A DNA stretch of 8,885 nucleotides from positions 1 to 8,885 of the forward strand of contig JAKDNC010000111.1 in assembly GCA_030452025.1 (NCBI GenBank). The letters are read 5' to 3'. Position numbers and translations under genes: made by a program. Positions 1 through 6,750 of the stretch are shown here, in pieces. Below the pieces are notes generated by a model, which saw only the letters and a program-made list of their open reading frames with translations, was not told the origin of the DNA and ran no database searches. This DNA comes from Nocardioides sp. GTDB taxonomy: Bacteria > Actinomycetota > Actinomycetes > Propionibacteriales > Nocardioidaceae. Positions within the stretch are counted from its first letter, which is position 1. Every line of letters starts with the position of its first letter.

Positions 1-1
1 G

Positions 2-91
2 CCGGGGACGCAGGCGTTGGCGGACTTTATGACGCAGGCGCGTCACCGCGGTCGGGAGCGGCTGGAGAAACATGGCATGACACTATCCTGA
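2..91 (+). CDS. C-terminal end of an unidentified protein (partial at left edge)
   Basis: An open frame enters from the left edge and ends at TGA 89-91, giving 29 residues beginning PGTQALADF and ending LEKHGMTLS. The stretch is basic and looks helical (TQARHRGRERLEKHG), and G or C dominates third codon positions until the last few codons, as expected for a real gene end in this genome. It is too short to name a family. The gene runs towards the leftward cluster, and its last 9 bases overlap the last codons of the sulfotransferase on the other strand. I see no clear intrinsic terminator between them. The frame could be chance, but codon use and the clean stop favour a real gene tail. Confidence 0.5.
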   Translation, partial: PGTQALADFMTQARHRGRERLEKHGMTLS

Positions 92-1354
92 GCGGAGCGC
101 GGCTCGGGCTCGTAGGAGCGCTTCTTGAAGCAGCTCTCTTCGGCCGAGATCCTCAACCCGGCGCACCCCGTCCAGTTGCGCCTGCACCCGGTCGATCCGG
201 CGCCTGGCCACGGACTGCGGCTCCCACTTCCTGGCCAGCTTGTAGCGACGAGTCCGCATCTCCAAGGGACCGGCGGCACGGTCCGCGGAGGGCTCTGCAG
301 CCGGCAGGTGGTCGAGACGTTCGATCAGTCCAGCGCTGAATCTGGCCGCCAGGGTCACCGGCACTGGCTCGTCGGACGCATTCTGGCCCACGTCCTTGGC
401 AAGGGATACGTCGGAGAGTGCGTTCAGGTCCCCGACGACGTGTACGCCGGTCGCGGCAATCGCTTCTGCCATCTCCGCTCCCAGCTCGGCGGCGCGCGCC
501 ACAGCCCACTCGGGGGTGAGCAGCCGGATCTCGTCAGGGGCTGGCGTGCGCCGCTGCAGGAATCGTGCTGCCCCGAAGCGGACGAGATAGGCGTAGTCGC
601 TGCTCGAGAAGTCCCGTGAGATCCAGGCCGAGTTGAATGCTCGCAGCAGTTGGATCTCAGCAAAGGTCAGCGACCTGTTGGCCGCGACCTCAGGGGGGTT
701 CAAGGAGCCGGCTCGGAGGTCGAGGAACTGTTCGAAGGATCGCACCAGCATGTCCGGGACATGCTCGTCGACGACGACCACGGTCAGCCGATCCGGTCCC
801 ACGGTAGCGGCCCACTTCATGACCAGCCGGTCATGACGGTGTCTCTGCCAGAAGGTCGGAGTGACCGAAGGGTCTTTGTGATTCAGGATGACGTCGAGCC
901 ATGCTTCGTACCCCATGTCCGAGTCGTAGCCCATGGGGGCGCCGTTCTGCATGTACTGCTGCCACTGGGAGGGCAGGATCCGCATCAGCGACCGCACAGT
1001 CACCACCACGTGCGTCCGAGCCTTCCCCAGCGCCTCGAGGATGCCGTCGATCCGGTCCTCCGGGGCCTCGGAGAAGAACTCGCTGCTGAGCACGGCAACC
1101 CGCGCATCCGATCCGTTGGCCTCAGCGACCAGGTCATGCCACTCGCGCTGACCGACGTCCGCGCTCTCCGTCTCGTGGCGGACGCCGGAAGCGGCCGCCA
1201 TCACCGCGGTCATCGAGTGCTTCTTGGCACCGACGTAGTGCACCCCCTGCTCGGCAAGCAGTGGACGGTTCCCGTGCATCGCGGCCTGAAGCGTCGTGGT
1301 CCCGGTCTTGTGCGGGCCGATGTGGAGTAGGCGCGTGCCGAACGGAAGCGACAT
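83..1354 (-). CDS. Sulfotransferase family protein (PAPS-dependent type)
   Basis: A 423-residue protein that probably transfers sulfate from PAPS to a carbohydrate or other surface acceptor in the cytoplasm. The N-terminus carries a textbook 5'-phosphosulfate-binding loop, HIGPHKTGTTTLQ (residues 11-23), directly after a short beta strand. A second strand with SSEFFS (90-95) follows, then a 3'-phosphate-binding-like segment VVVTVRSLMRILPSQWQQ (116-133) with Arg121 and Ser129 in the usual places. The basic C-terminal tail (about 365-423) looks helical and has no counterpart I recognise. There is no signal peptide or membrane segment. The ATG at 1354 is preceded by GGAAGG at a 7-base spacing, lying inside the end of the upstream gene. 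That gene's stop is two bases before this start, so translation is probably coupled. The family is clear; the substrate is not, although the neighbours suggest a teichoic-acid-like or capsular polymer. Confidence 0.85.
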   Translation of the reverse strand: MSLPFGTRLLHIGPHKTGTTTLQAAMHGNRPLLAEQGVHYVGAKKHSMTAVMAAASGVRHETESADVGQREWHDLVAEANGSDARVAVLSSEFFSEAPEDRIDGILEALGKARTHVVVTVRSLMRILPSQWQQYMQNGAPMGYDSDMGYEAWLDVILNHKDPSVTPTFWQRHRHDRLVMKWAATVGPDRLTVVVVDEHVPDMLVRSFEQFLDLRAGSLNPPEVAANRSLTFAEIQLLRAFNSAWISRDFSSSDYAYLVRFGAARFLQRRTPAPDEIRLLTPEWAVARAAELGAEMAEAIAATGVHVVGDLNALSDVSLAKDVGQNASDEPVPVTLAARFSAGLIERLDHLPAAEPSADRAAGPLEMRTRRYKLARKWEPQSVARRRIDRVQAQLDGVRRVEDLGRRELLQEALLRARAALRSG

Positions 1355-1356
1355 GC

Positions 1357-1704
1357 TCAGGCCTTCCGGCGGCGCGGACGCAGCGCCGCGCGGAGCAGCC
1401 CGCGCGTGGTCATGTTGGCCACGTTGTGAGGGTCGCGGAGAGCCTCGTCCAATGCATCCTTCCTCCGCCTGAGCTCCCCCGGCTCCGGAAAGGTCGCCAA
1501 CTCCGAGTCAGTGGGTTGGGGGAGAGACTGCACTTTGAGCAGCATGCCGATGGCGATGTCGGCGGCCGTGTCAGCATCAAGCTCCGCTTGGTCAGGAGCT
1601 TCCTTCAGGGCCGTCAACTGCTCGACCAGCCTCTGATCCCGAACCCCAGCCTCCTCGAGGTCGGCCGAAACGAATTCGGCCATAGACAGGTTTGATTCGG
1701 ACAC
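1357..1704 (-). CDS. Small hypothetical protein upstream of the sulfotransferase
   Basis: A 115-residue protein of unknown function. I recognise no family. The first 75 residues are acidic and predicted helical (VSADLEEAG, DAELDADTAADIAIGML-like runs). The middle is proline-rich (LPQPTDSELATFPEPGELR), and the tail is strongly basic (RAALRPRRRKA). There are no Cys residues, signal peptide or membrane segment. I chose GTG at 1704-1702 because GAGG stands 6 bases ahead of it; the in-frame ATG at 1683 (MAEFVSADL) has no comparable site and would give 108 residues. The frame stays open upstream of the GTG into the previous gene but there reads as shadow sequence. The stop lies two bases before the sulfotransferase ATG, so the two are almost certainly co-translated. 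A helper, specificity or assembly factor for the sulfotransferase is possible, but that is inference from position only. Confidence 0.7.
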   Translation of the reverse strand: MSESNLSMAEFVSADLEEAGVRDQRLVEQLTALKEAPDQAELDADTAADIAIGMLLKVQSLPQPTDSELATFPEPGELRRRKDALDEALRDPHNVANMTTRGLLRAALRPRRRKA

Positions 1705-1717
1705 GGACCACCTCACC
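1705..1717 (-). promoter_or_regulatory. Ribosome binding site deciding the GTG start at 1704
   Basis: Read on the minus strand, GGTGAGGTGG followed by TCC leads into GTG. The GAGG core is 6 bases from the start codon. It supports the GTG over the in-frame ATG at 1683, which lacks a purine-rich site. The site begins one base after the right arm of an inverted repeat. Confidence 0.6.
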
Positions 1718-1718
1718 A

Positions 1719-1745
1719 CGTTGGCGCACAGACTGAGCGCCAACG
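1719..1745 (-). repeat. Perfect 9-bp inverted repeat (intercistronic hairpin)
   Basis: Arms CGTTGGCGC (1719-1727) and GCGCCAACG (1737-1745) are perfect reverse complements around a 9-base loop. The repeat lies in the 67-base gap between the glycerophosphotransferase stop (1772) and the GTG of the 115-residue gene (1704), the only sizeable gap downstream of the large gene. On the transcript it is followed at once by the ribosome binding site and not by a U-run, so it is not a classical intrinsic terminator. It could be an mRNA-processing or stability element, a partial terminator, or a structure affecting access to the binding site. Confidence 0.6.
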
Positions 1746-1771
1746 GACAGTACCAGCCGGGATGTCGCGCC

Positions 1772-4700
1772 TCACTGGTCGACGAAGGCATCCACCACGC
1801 GTGCGGCCGCCCCGCCGTCCTGGAAGCTGTTGAAACGGTCGTTGAAGCGCGAGACCTTGTCGGCCCATTCAGCTTCGAGCGCCGGCAGGTCGGAGAGCAG
1901 GCGCACAACCTCGTCGGCGGTCTCAACGAGCGGACCAGGCGCGGACTCCGCGAAGTCGAACAGGAATCCCCGCACTGCGCCGGTGTAGGTCGCGAGATCC
2001 GGCACCAGGAAGATCACCGGTCGACCGGTGAGGGCGAAGTCGAAGCGAAGTGACGAGTAGTCAAGCACCGCTGCGTCAGCAGCCAGGATGAGGTCGTTGA
2101 TCTCCGGGTAGTCCGTGACATCGAGCAGACACGGATTGGACTCGCTGCGGTCTTCGATCGCCTCGTGGAATCGGTGTCCGCGCATCAGCAGGACGTAGTC
2201 GGGTCCGAGTTGGCGACTGGCTGCCTCCAGGTCGAGGTGCCGCGCGAGCTTGGCGGACTTCCAGTTCGTCGCCAGGTCGTCTCGCCAGGTCGGTGCGTGG
2301 AGCACCGCCGTCTGTCCGGGACGGATCCCGAGGCGGGCGCGTGCCTCGTCCCGGATGCGTTCTGCCTCAGCGGAGACCAGCACATCGTCCCTCGGGTATC
2401 CGGCACTGTGGATGTGTCCGTCGTATGCGTACTCCCGACGGTAGTGCTCATCCATCTCCGGAGAGGGCGTGAGAATCATGTCCCAATCACCCGAAGTGCG
2501 CCGGAGTTCTGCTTCGATGCGCAGCGGCGTGTAGCCCTTGGCCTGCCAGAGCCTGATACCCATGGACTTGGCGGGATACCCGTGGAAGGTCTGCAGGACG
2601 CGTTGTCCCGGCCTGCGCGAGAACCGCCGCTCCAGGTCGACGTTGACCACGATGTGGCCCGCGCTGCCCAACACTCTGTAGTACTCACGAGAGCCGATGA
2701 TGACCGGGGTTGCGCCTGCGGGGAGGGTCGAGGAACGATCAGCGACACCCCAGTACGTCGTCATCGCCGGCTTGCGCCGCCGCAGCTCATCATGGATGGC
2801 CAACGGACTGTCGGTGGCGGAGGTGCCGAGGTAACTCTGGAAATACACAGCACCGGTATCGAACGGGATCTCACCCGACTGACTCCACTCGATCAATGAC
2901 TGCCGGGCAAAGGGTCCTCGCTCGTCATCGGTCAACGGCGCCGAGAGCACGATCCCGGCCTCGCGGCCATACCTCACCAGGCCGAGCCGATAGGTCGAAT
3001 CCACTTCTGTCTCGAGCAGCCGGTCCATCAGGTGCGCGGAGAGCAGGACTCGCCCCCGCCGCGCGTCCCCTGGGCCGCACGAGAGTTGCACCCGGTAGCG
3101 ATCAGCGGGAGCAGGCGTGGCGCCGAGTCCCCACTCGTCGTGCTCCATCCGGAAGGAGACCACGAGGTTTCCTTCCGAGACGCCGGTATCAGGTCGACCA
3201 TCGACGCCGACCTTCGCCCCGACCAGCCGGAGACGGGGCTGCTCGGCTGGCGTCCCGAGCCAGTGCCCGGCCAACCGCACGTCTCCATCGATGAGCTCGA
3301 TCCGGTCCGCAACCAAGGTGTCCCCCGCCTCCACCAGGTTGAGGTGTCCGTCCTGGGTCCGATGCCCGGCGAGCGTCGCGTCGGCGGAGTTGATCCACTG
3401 TCCTGCCTTCGCCGGCCAGAGGATGGGGAGTTCAGCGTCGTCGGCTGTGACCGCGCGCACCTGCCAGTGGACATCGCGCCGGGTTTCGGTGACCTCGGGC
3501 AGCATCAGTTCGGCCTGCAGACCGCCCTCCGTCCGCCGAATCGGCGCACTCACGATGTCTGGGCCCGCCTGCGCCTGAAGGCTGACGACGTCATGCTCAT
3601 CCGGATTCAGGGTGAGGGTCGCTTGTCGACCGTTCAGTTGCAGGGTGAGGAGCTCTGCACCGACCCGCCGCCGCACCCTGACCACCGTGATGTTCTCGAA
3701 ATTGCGCGTGAGCCCCACCATCGACTCGCCCGAGCGTCGCGCCGGCACGTGTCCGGTGCCCAGTGCTCCAGCAGACCCCTCCTCCGCAACAACGGTGAGG
3801 CCCCCGCTGCGAGTCACCCCGGCGACAGTCATGGTCAGTTCGAGCTCCCACAGGGACTCGCCCCCCGAGTCGTTGTGGAGACTCTCGACAACCACAGCGT
3901 CGGGGTCGATGATCAAGGTCATGGCGCCATGGGAATAGTCTTGGTGGCGCGCTCCCTGCACCTGGTTCGCACCGACGTCGCGGCGCGGCTGGACCTCGAC
4001 AGGCACCGTGGTGCCGACGTGGGTCTCGACAAGTCTGGCGGAGACCTGCGGGTAGTCGGCCATCCCCAACAGACGGATCCTGGCGAAGACCTCCAACGAC
4101 AGCATGCCGTCCTCGGTCCACCCCGCGCCTCGAATCATCGCGACGAGTGGCGTCTCGCCGACGGACAGCTCAAAACAGTCCGTCGGCACCCCGACGGCTT
4201 CGTCGCCGAAGAACGGGAGTCGGGCGAGGATGCGGGTCTCCCGGACCTCTGTCGCCACGTTGCCGTATTCATACCACCGGCCGGCGACGAACTCCTCGAG
4301 CGAGCGGCGGCGGTCGCGACTCAACAGCCAGAGCTTGACCCGTGGTTCGGCCGCGAGCTTGAACGGTTCTACGTCGTCGACCGCGTCGAAGAATGTGCCC
4401 AGACCCTCCCGGAGCTGGTCGAATTGAGCAGGGGAGGCGGCCTCGATGGTGTCGAACAGGGGCTGGACCGTGTGGTTGAGGGTCAGCGCGAGCCATGCCT
4501 GCTCCGCCGCGGGCACGCCGAGCGACCGGACTCCGCGCCAGCAGGCAGTGAGGTGCTCGAACGTCTCGTCGAATTTCGCGAGCCGATCGGGAACGGAGCC
4601 GATGGCATCCCCTGCACGACCCCCGTGGACGTGGCAGACGCGCAGGTTCAGCAGATCGAACGAGGGCGCCTCGGCGAATGCCGCAAGCGCCACGTCGGTC

Positions 4701-5356
4701 TCCGGATCTGGACCAGGTTCGAAGCGGAGCCCGGCCTCACGCCAGAACTTCCGGCGGAACAAACGGTTCTTCACCATCAGATCGGTGATCGCTGACGGGT
4801 GCTGTTCCAGCGTGGCCGCCGTGGCATGAGGCGTCCGTTCCCGGGTGGTGCGTCGCCGCTCCGACGAAACCACCTCGGAACTATTGGTGACGGCGCCGGC
4901 AGCGAACGTCGACCCGGACCGCACCAGTGCAGCGACCAGGCGAGAGAGGGCACGCGGTGGCATCGTGTCTCCACAGTCGAGGAAAGCGAGGAACTCCCCG
5001 AAGGCACTGGCCGCACCCACGTTCCTGGCCGCGCTCTTGTCCTGGCAGACCCCACGTGAGATGCGCACTCGCCAGTCCCGCGCCGCGTAGCACCTGGCGG
5101 CTCCGAGCACGCGTTCAGACTGGCCGTATCCGACCACGAGTACATCTACGTTGCGATGGCGCTGGTTGAGCAGGGATTCCAGGCTGCGCTCGACCAGTTC
5201 CTGGTCATCGTCGGTGAGCGTGACGACCACGGTGACCAACAGTCCGGGGTATGGACTCAGCCTCCTCATCGCATTCCCGAACGCACTCGGTAGCACCCGA
5301 GGAAGGAAATACGCGGCCCTCCTCCGGATTGCCAGCAGGCGGCCCCGTCTCGACAA
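1772..5356 (-). CDS. Degenerate GT2 domain fused to CDP-glycerol glycerophosphotransferase
   Basis: With the TTG start, 1194 residues. Residues 40-245 form a GT2-like fold (LLVTVVVTLTDD, SLESLLNQ, SAARNVGAA, GEFLAFLDCGDTMPPRA) whose acidic motifs are lost: VVGYGQS (74-80) stands where VVDDGS is usual, DCGD (127-130) where DADD is usual, and ETDV (219-222) where EDxV is usual. Residues about 370-800 are beta-rich. Residues 835-1190 are a full CDP-glycerol glycerophosphotransferase domain (Glyphos_transf): YFQSYLG, HGYPAKSMG (His925), GYPRDDVL (986-993), APTWRDD (1021-1027), RGHRF (His1061), DYSSLRFDFA (1099-1108) and the FNSFQDGGAAARVV tail. Such enzymes polymerise or prime glycerol phosphate from CDP-glycerol on a lipid-linked acceptor at the inner membrane face. 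TTG 5356 has GAGGAG 7 bases upstream; GTG 5464, ATG 5416, ATG 5410 and ATG 5269 are weaker alternatives. The C-terminal call is firm; activity of the GT2 part is doubtful. Confidence 0.88.
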   Translation of the reverse strand: MSRRGRLLAIRRRAAYFLPRVLPSAFGNAMRRLSPYPGLLVTVVVTLTDDDQELVERSLESLLNQRHRNVDVLVVGYGQSERVLGAARCYAARDWRVRISRGVCQDKSAARNVGAASAFGEFLAFLDCGDTMPPRALSRLVAALVRSGSTFAAGAVTNSSEVVSSERRRTTRERTPHATAATLEQHPSAITDLMVKNRLFRRKFWREAGLRFEPGPDPETDVALAAFAEAPSFDLLNLRVCHVHGGRAGDAIGSVPDRLAKFDETFEHLTACWRGVRSLGVPAAEQAWLALTLNHTVQPLFDTIEAASPAQFDQLREGLGTFFDAVDDVEPFKLAAEPRVKLWLLSRDRRRSLEEFVAGRWYEYGNVATEVRETRILARLPFFGDEAVGVPTDCFELSVGETPLVAMIRGAGWTEDGMLSLEVFARIRLLGMADYPQVSARLVETHVGTTVPVEVQPRRDVGANQVQGARHQDYSHGAMTLIIDPDAVVVESLHNDSGGESLWELELTMTVAGVTRSGGLTVVAEEGSAGALGTGHVPARRSGESMVGLTRNFENITVVRVRRRVGAELLTLQLNGRQATLTLNPDEHDVVSLQAQAGPDIVSAPIRRTEGGLQAELMLPEVTETRRDVHWQVRAVTADDAELPILWPAKAGQWINSADATLAGHRTQDGHLNLVEAGDTLVADRIELIDGDVRLAGHWLGTPAEQPRLRLVGAKVGVDGRPDTGVSEGNLVVSFRMEHDEWGLGATPAPADRYRVQLSCGPGDARRGRVLLSAHLMDRLLETEVDSTYRLGLVRYGREAGIVLSAPLTDDERGPFARQSLIEWSQSGEIPFDTGAVYFQSYLGTSATDSPLAIHDELRRRKPAMTTYWGVADRSSTLPAGATPVIIGSREYYRVLGSAGHIVVNVDLERRFSRRPGQRVLQTFHGYPAKSMGIRLWQAKGYTPLRIEAELRRTSGDWDMILTPSPEMDEHYRREYAYDGHIHSAGYPRDDVLVSAEAERIRDEARARLGIRPGQTAVLHAPTWRDDLATNWKSAKLARHLDLEAASRQLGPDYVLLMRGHRFHEAIEDRSESNPCLLDVTDYPEINDLILAADAAVLDYSSLRFDFALTGRPVIFLVPDLATYTGAVRGFLFDFAESAPGPLVETADEVVRLLSDLPALEAEWADKVSRFNDRFNSFQDGGAAARVVDAFVDQ

Positions 5357-5369
5357 GTTGGAACTCCTC
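5357..5369 (-). promoter_or_regulatory. Ribosome binding site deciding a TTG start at 5356
   Basis: On the minus strand GAGGAG (5369-5364) is followed by TTCCAAC and then TTG (5356-5354). This is the strongest purine-rich site with proper spacing in the first 200 bases of the frame. The ATG candidates at 5416, 5410 and 5269 have weak sites, and GTG 5464 lies inside the preceding gene. The resulting N-terminus (LSRRGRLLAIRRRAAYF) gives a basic lead-in of about 40 residues before the GT2-like strand, similar to the lead-in of the divergent paralog. Confidence 0.5.
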
Positions 5370-5433
5370 GGTCTTCGGAATGGATCGTGGCAGCGTATAT
5401 GTCGGCGCATCCGCATCCCACAGCCGAGGGACC

Positions 5434-6750
5434 TCAGAGCGCCTCGAGCACCTTGGCAAGCCACTGCCCCTCACGCATGTGGTCAAAAGTGAAGTCCGAC
5501 TGGAAGTGGGGCTCATCAGGTCGGCAAGTCACTTGGTCGATGCTGTGCCCCAGGACAGATGCCATCAGATACTCATTGCGCGCCGTATACCTGTCCGAAG
5601 CCACTATGACAACGTGCTTGGGTGCGCCAACGAGGGCGAGCTGGAACAGTCCGCTCCCCGCGAAGCCAGCCACCACATCAGCGTGACGAAACATCTGGAC
5701 CTGGTCAGCAACCGAATGTTCCTCGGGAAACACGATCTCAAAGCCCCGGTCTGCGAACAGTTGCTCCACCTCTTCGCGGTTGTGACAGCTGCGCTTTTCG
5801 ATGGTCCGAGAACAGAAGATGCGATCGCTGAACTCGGTTCGAGTCGCGCCCGCTGCCAACGAGTCCCCAACTTTGCGCCATGTCTTTGCAATCGCCGGAT
5901 GGACGTAGTTCGGGTTCGAGAACATCGGCCCAGGCGAGATGAGGTGCTCCACCCGAGCCGGGTGATCCAGCAGAACCATGTCGTCACGACCGATTCCGGC
6001 CGCTTCATAGAGCTCCGCCTCCCATGGCTTGATGTATCGGCCCTTGTTGAGGGTCACAAGCGCCTTGGCCTCCGGGAATCGCTCCTTCACCTGTTCCCAG
6101 GCCCACATTCGGGAGAGTTGCTCTGTCATCGCATGGCCGAAATGTCCGCGCAGTTCGTTGTCAAGGTGACACCAGGTGCCCTCGAGCTCACTCATTTTCG
6201 CGGGATCGTCCGGGAGCCTGGCAAACCGGGGAGCAAGGTCCACCAGGCCATGGCTCTTGAGGCGTCCAGCGGCGGGGTGCCGGAATGACTCTGGCAAGAG
6301 GAGCCGCCCTTGCGTCACGACCTGCCGGGGCCGAACCACGACGTCGTCGTACGCTCTGAGCTGAATGTCTGGCACGTCATAGGTCTCGGGCTGATTGACG
6401 CCTCGCGTGGGTGAGCTCTCCCGCAGCTGGCACCTCGAGCTGAATGTGACTCCCGGGACTCTGTCGAGCACTTCGTGTGGAGTCCCCACCCGCTCCAGTA
6501 CCGAGTCGGCCTCCCACTCACGCAACTTGATCAGCGCGCCTTGCATCCGGCACCTGAAGAGCAGGTGCGGGCCCTTGGCCTTCCACCCTCCGACGCACTC
6601 GGCCAAGGATGAGGCGTCGGTCCTGCCCGCAGAGTCGAGGGGTTCGAGATCTCGTACTGTCAGATTTTCCTTTCGCATGGCGGCCAACAGGCGCGAAAGT
6701 CCTTGCCCCTTGCCTGTCCGCCGGTACCGCTTGGCACCTCGCATGGCCAA
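5434..6750 (-). CDS. GT61-family capsular glycosyltransferase, catalytic part (downstream of a frameshift)
   Basis: This frame encodes 438 residues from a TTG at 6750 and carries a GT61/DUF563 glycosyltransferase domain, a family found in capsule and surface-glycan loci. Recognisable blocks are GHFGHAMTEQLSRMW (202-216), a strand with IFCSRT (311-316), NREEVEQLFADRGFEIV (324-340), and the terminal EEHSVADQVQMFRHAD (343-358) with AGFAGSGLFQLAL (361-373), which corresponds to the family's usual hGAGL region. The first residues (LAMRGAKRYRR) look like the continuation of a beta strand, not a natural start, and they follow in sense from the frame ending near 6759. I therefore read this as the C-terminal three quarters of one 570-residue protein whose gene has lost one base. 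AAGGGGG just upstream of TTG 6750 could allow restarted translation. Sampled G+C (34-38 of 60) is lower than in the flanking genes (41-43 of 60). Confidence 0.75.
   Translation of the reverse strand: MAMRGAKRYRRTGKGQGLSRLLAAMRKENLTVRDLEPLDSAGRTDASSLAECVGGWKAKGPHLLFRCRMQGALIKLREWEADSVLERVGTPHEVLDRVPGVTFSSRCQLRESSPTRGVNQPETYDVPDIQLRAYDDVVVRPRQVVTQGRLLLPESFRHPAAGRLKSHGLVDLAPRFARLPDDPAKMSELEGTWCHLDNELRGHFGHAMTEQLSRMWAWEQVKERFPEAKALVTLNKGRYIKPWEAELYEAAGIGRDDMVLLDHPARVEHLISPGPMFSNPNYVHPAIAKTWRKVGDSLAAGATRTEFSDRIFCSRTIEKRSCHNREEVEQLFADRGFEIVFPEEHSVADQVQMFRHADVVAGFAGSGLFQLALVGAPKHVVIVASDRYTARNEYLMASVLGHSIDQVTCRPDEPHFQSDFTFDHMREGQWLAKVLEAL

Noticed and set aside
95..130. Small GC-rich stem (GAGC/GCTC) near the convergent gene ends as a terminator.
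   Set aside because: The stem is only about 4 bp, has no U-run and lies within coding sequence.
650..1330. A 226-codon plus-strand frame opposite the sulfotransferase.
   Set aside because: It is antisense to a clear PAPS-binding protein, rich in His, Arg and Val as shadow frames are, and has no family resemblance.
1684..1926. N-terminal extension of the 115-residue gene back to 1926.
   Set aside because: The extra residues overlap the end of the glycerophosphotransferase gene and read as low-complexity shadow sequence; a good ribosome binding site points to GTG 1704.
3032..4795. A 587-codon open frame on the plus strand opposite the middle of the large fusion gene.
   Set aside because: It is antisense to a single uninterrupted 1194-codon gene with well-defined ends and has a composition typical of a shadow frame (many Arg, Asp, Gly and His) with no motif.
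5366..5429. CCTCGG (5366-5371) and CCGAGG (5424-5429) could pair and cover the ribosome binding site of the fusion gene.
   Set aside because: A 6-bp match across about 50 bases is expected by chance in GC-rich DNA, and no further pairing extends it.
5251..6288. A 345-codon plus-strand frame opposite the GT61 gene.
   Set aside because: The minus strand carries the GT61 blocks here. The plus frame has no recognisable domain and crosses the gap between two minus-strand genes.
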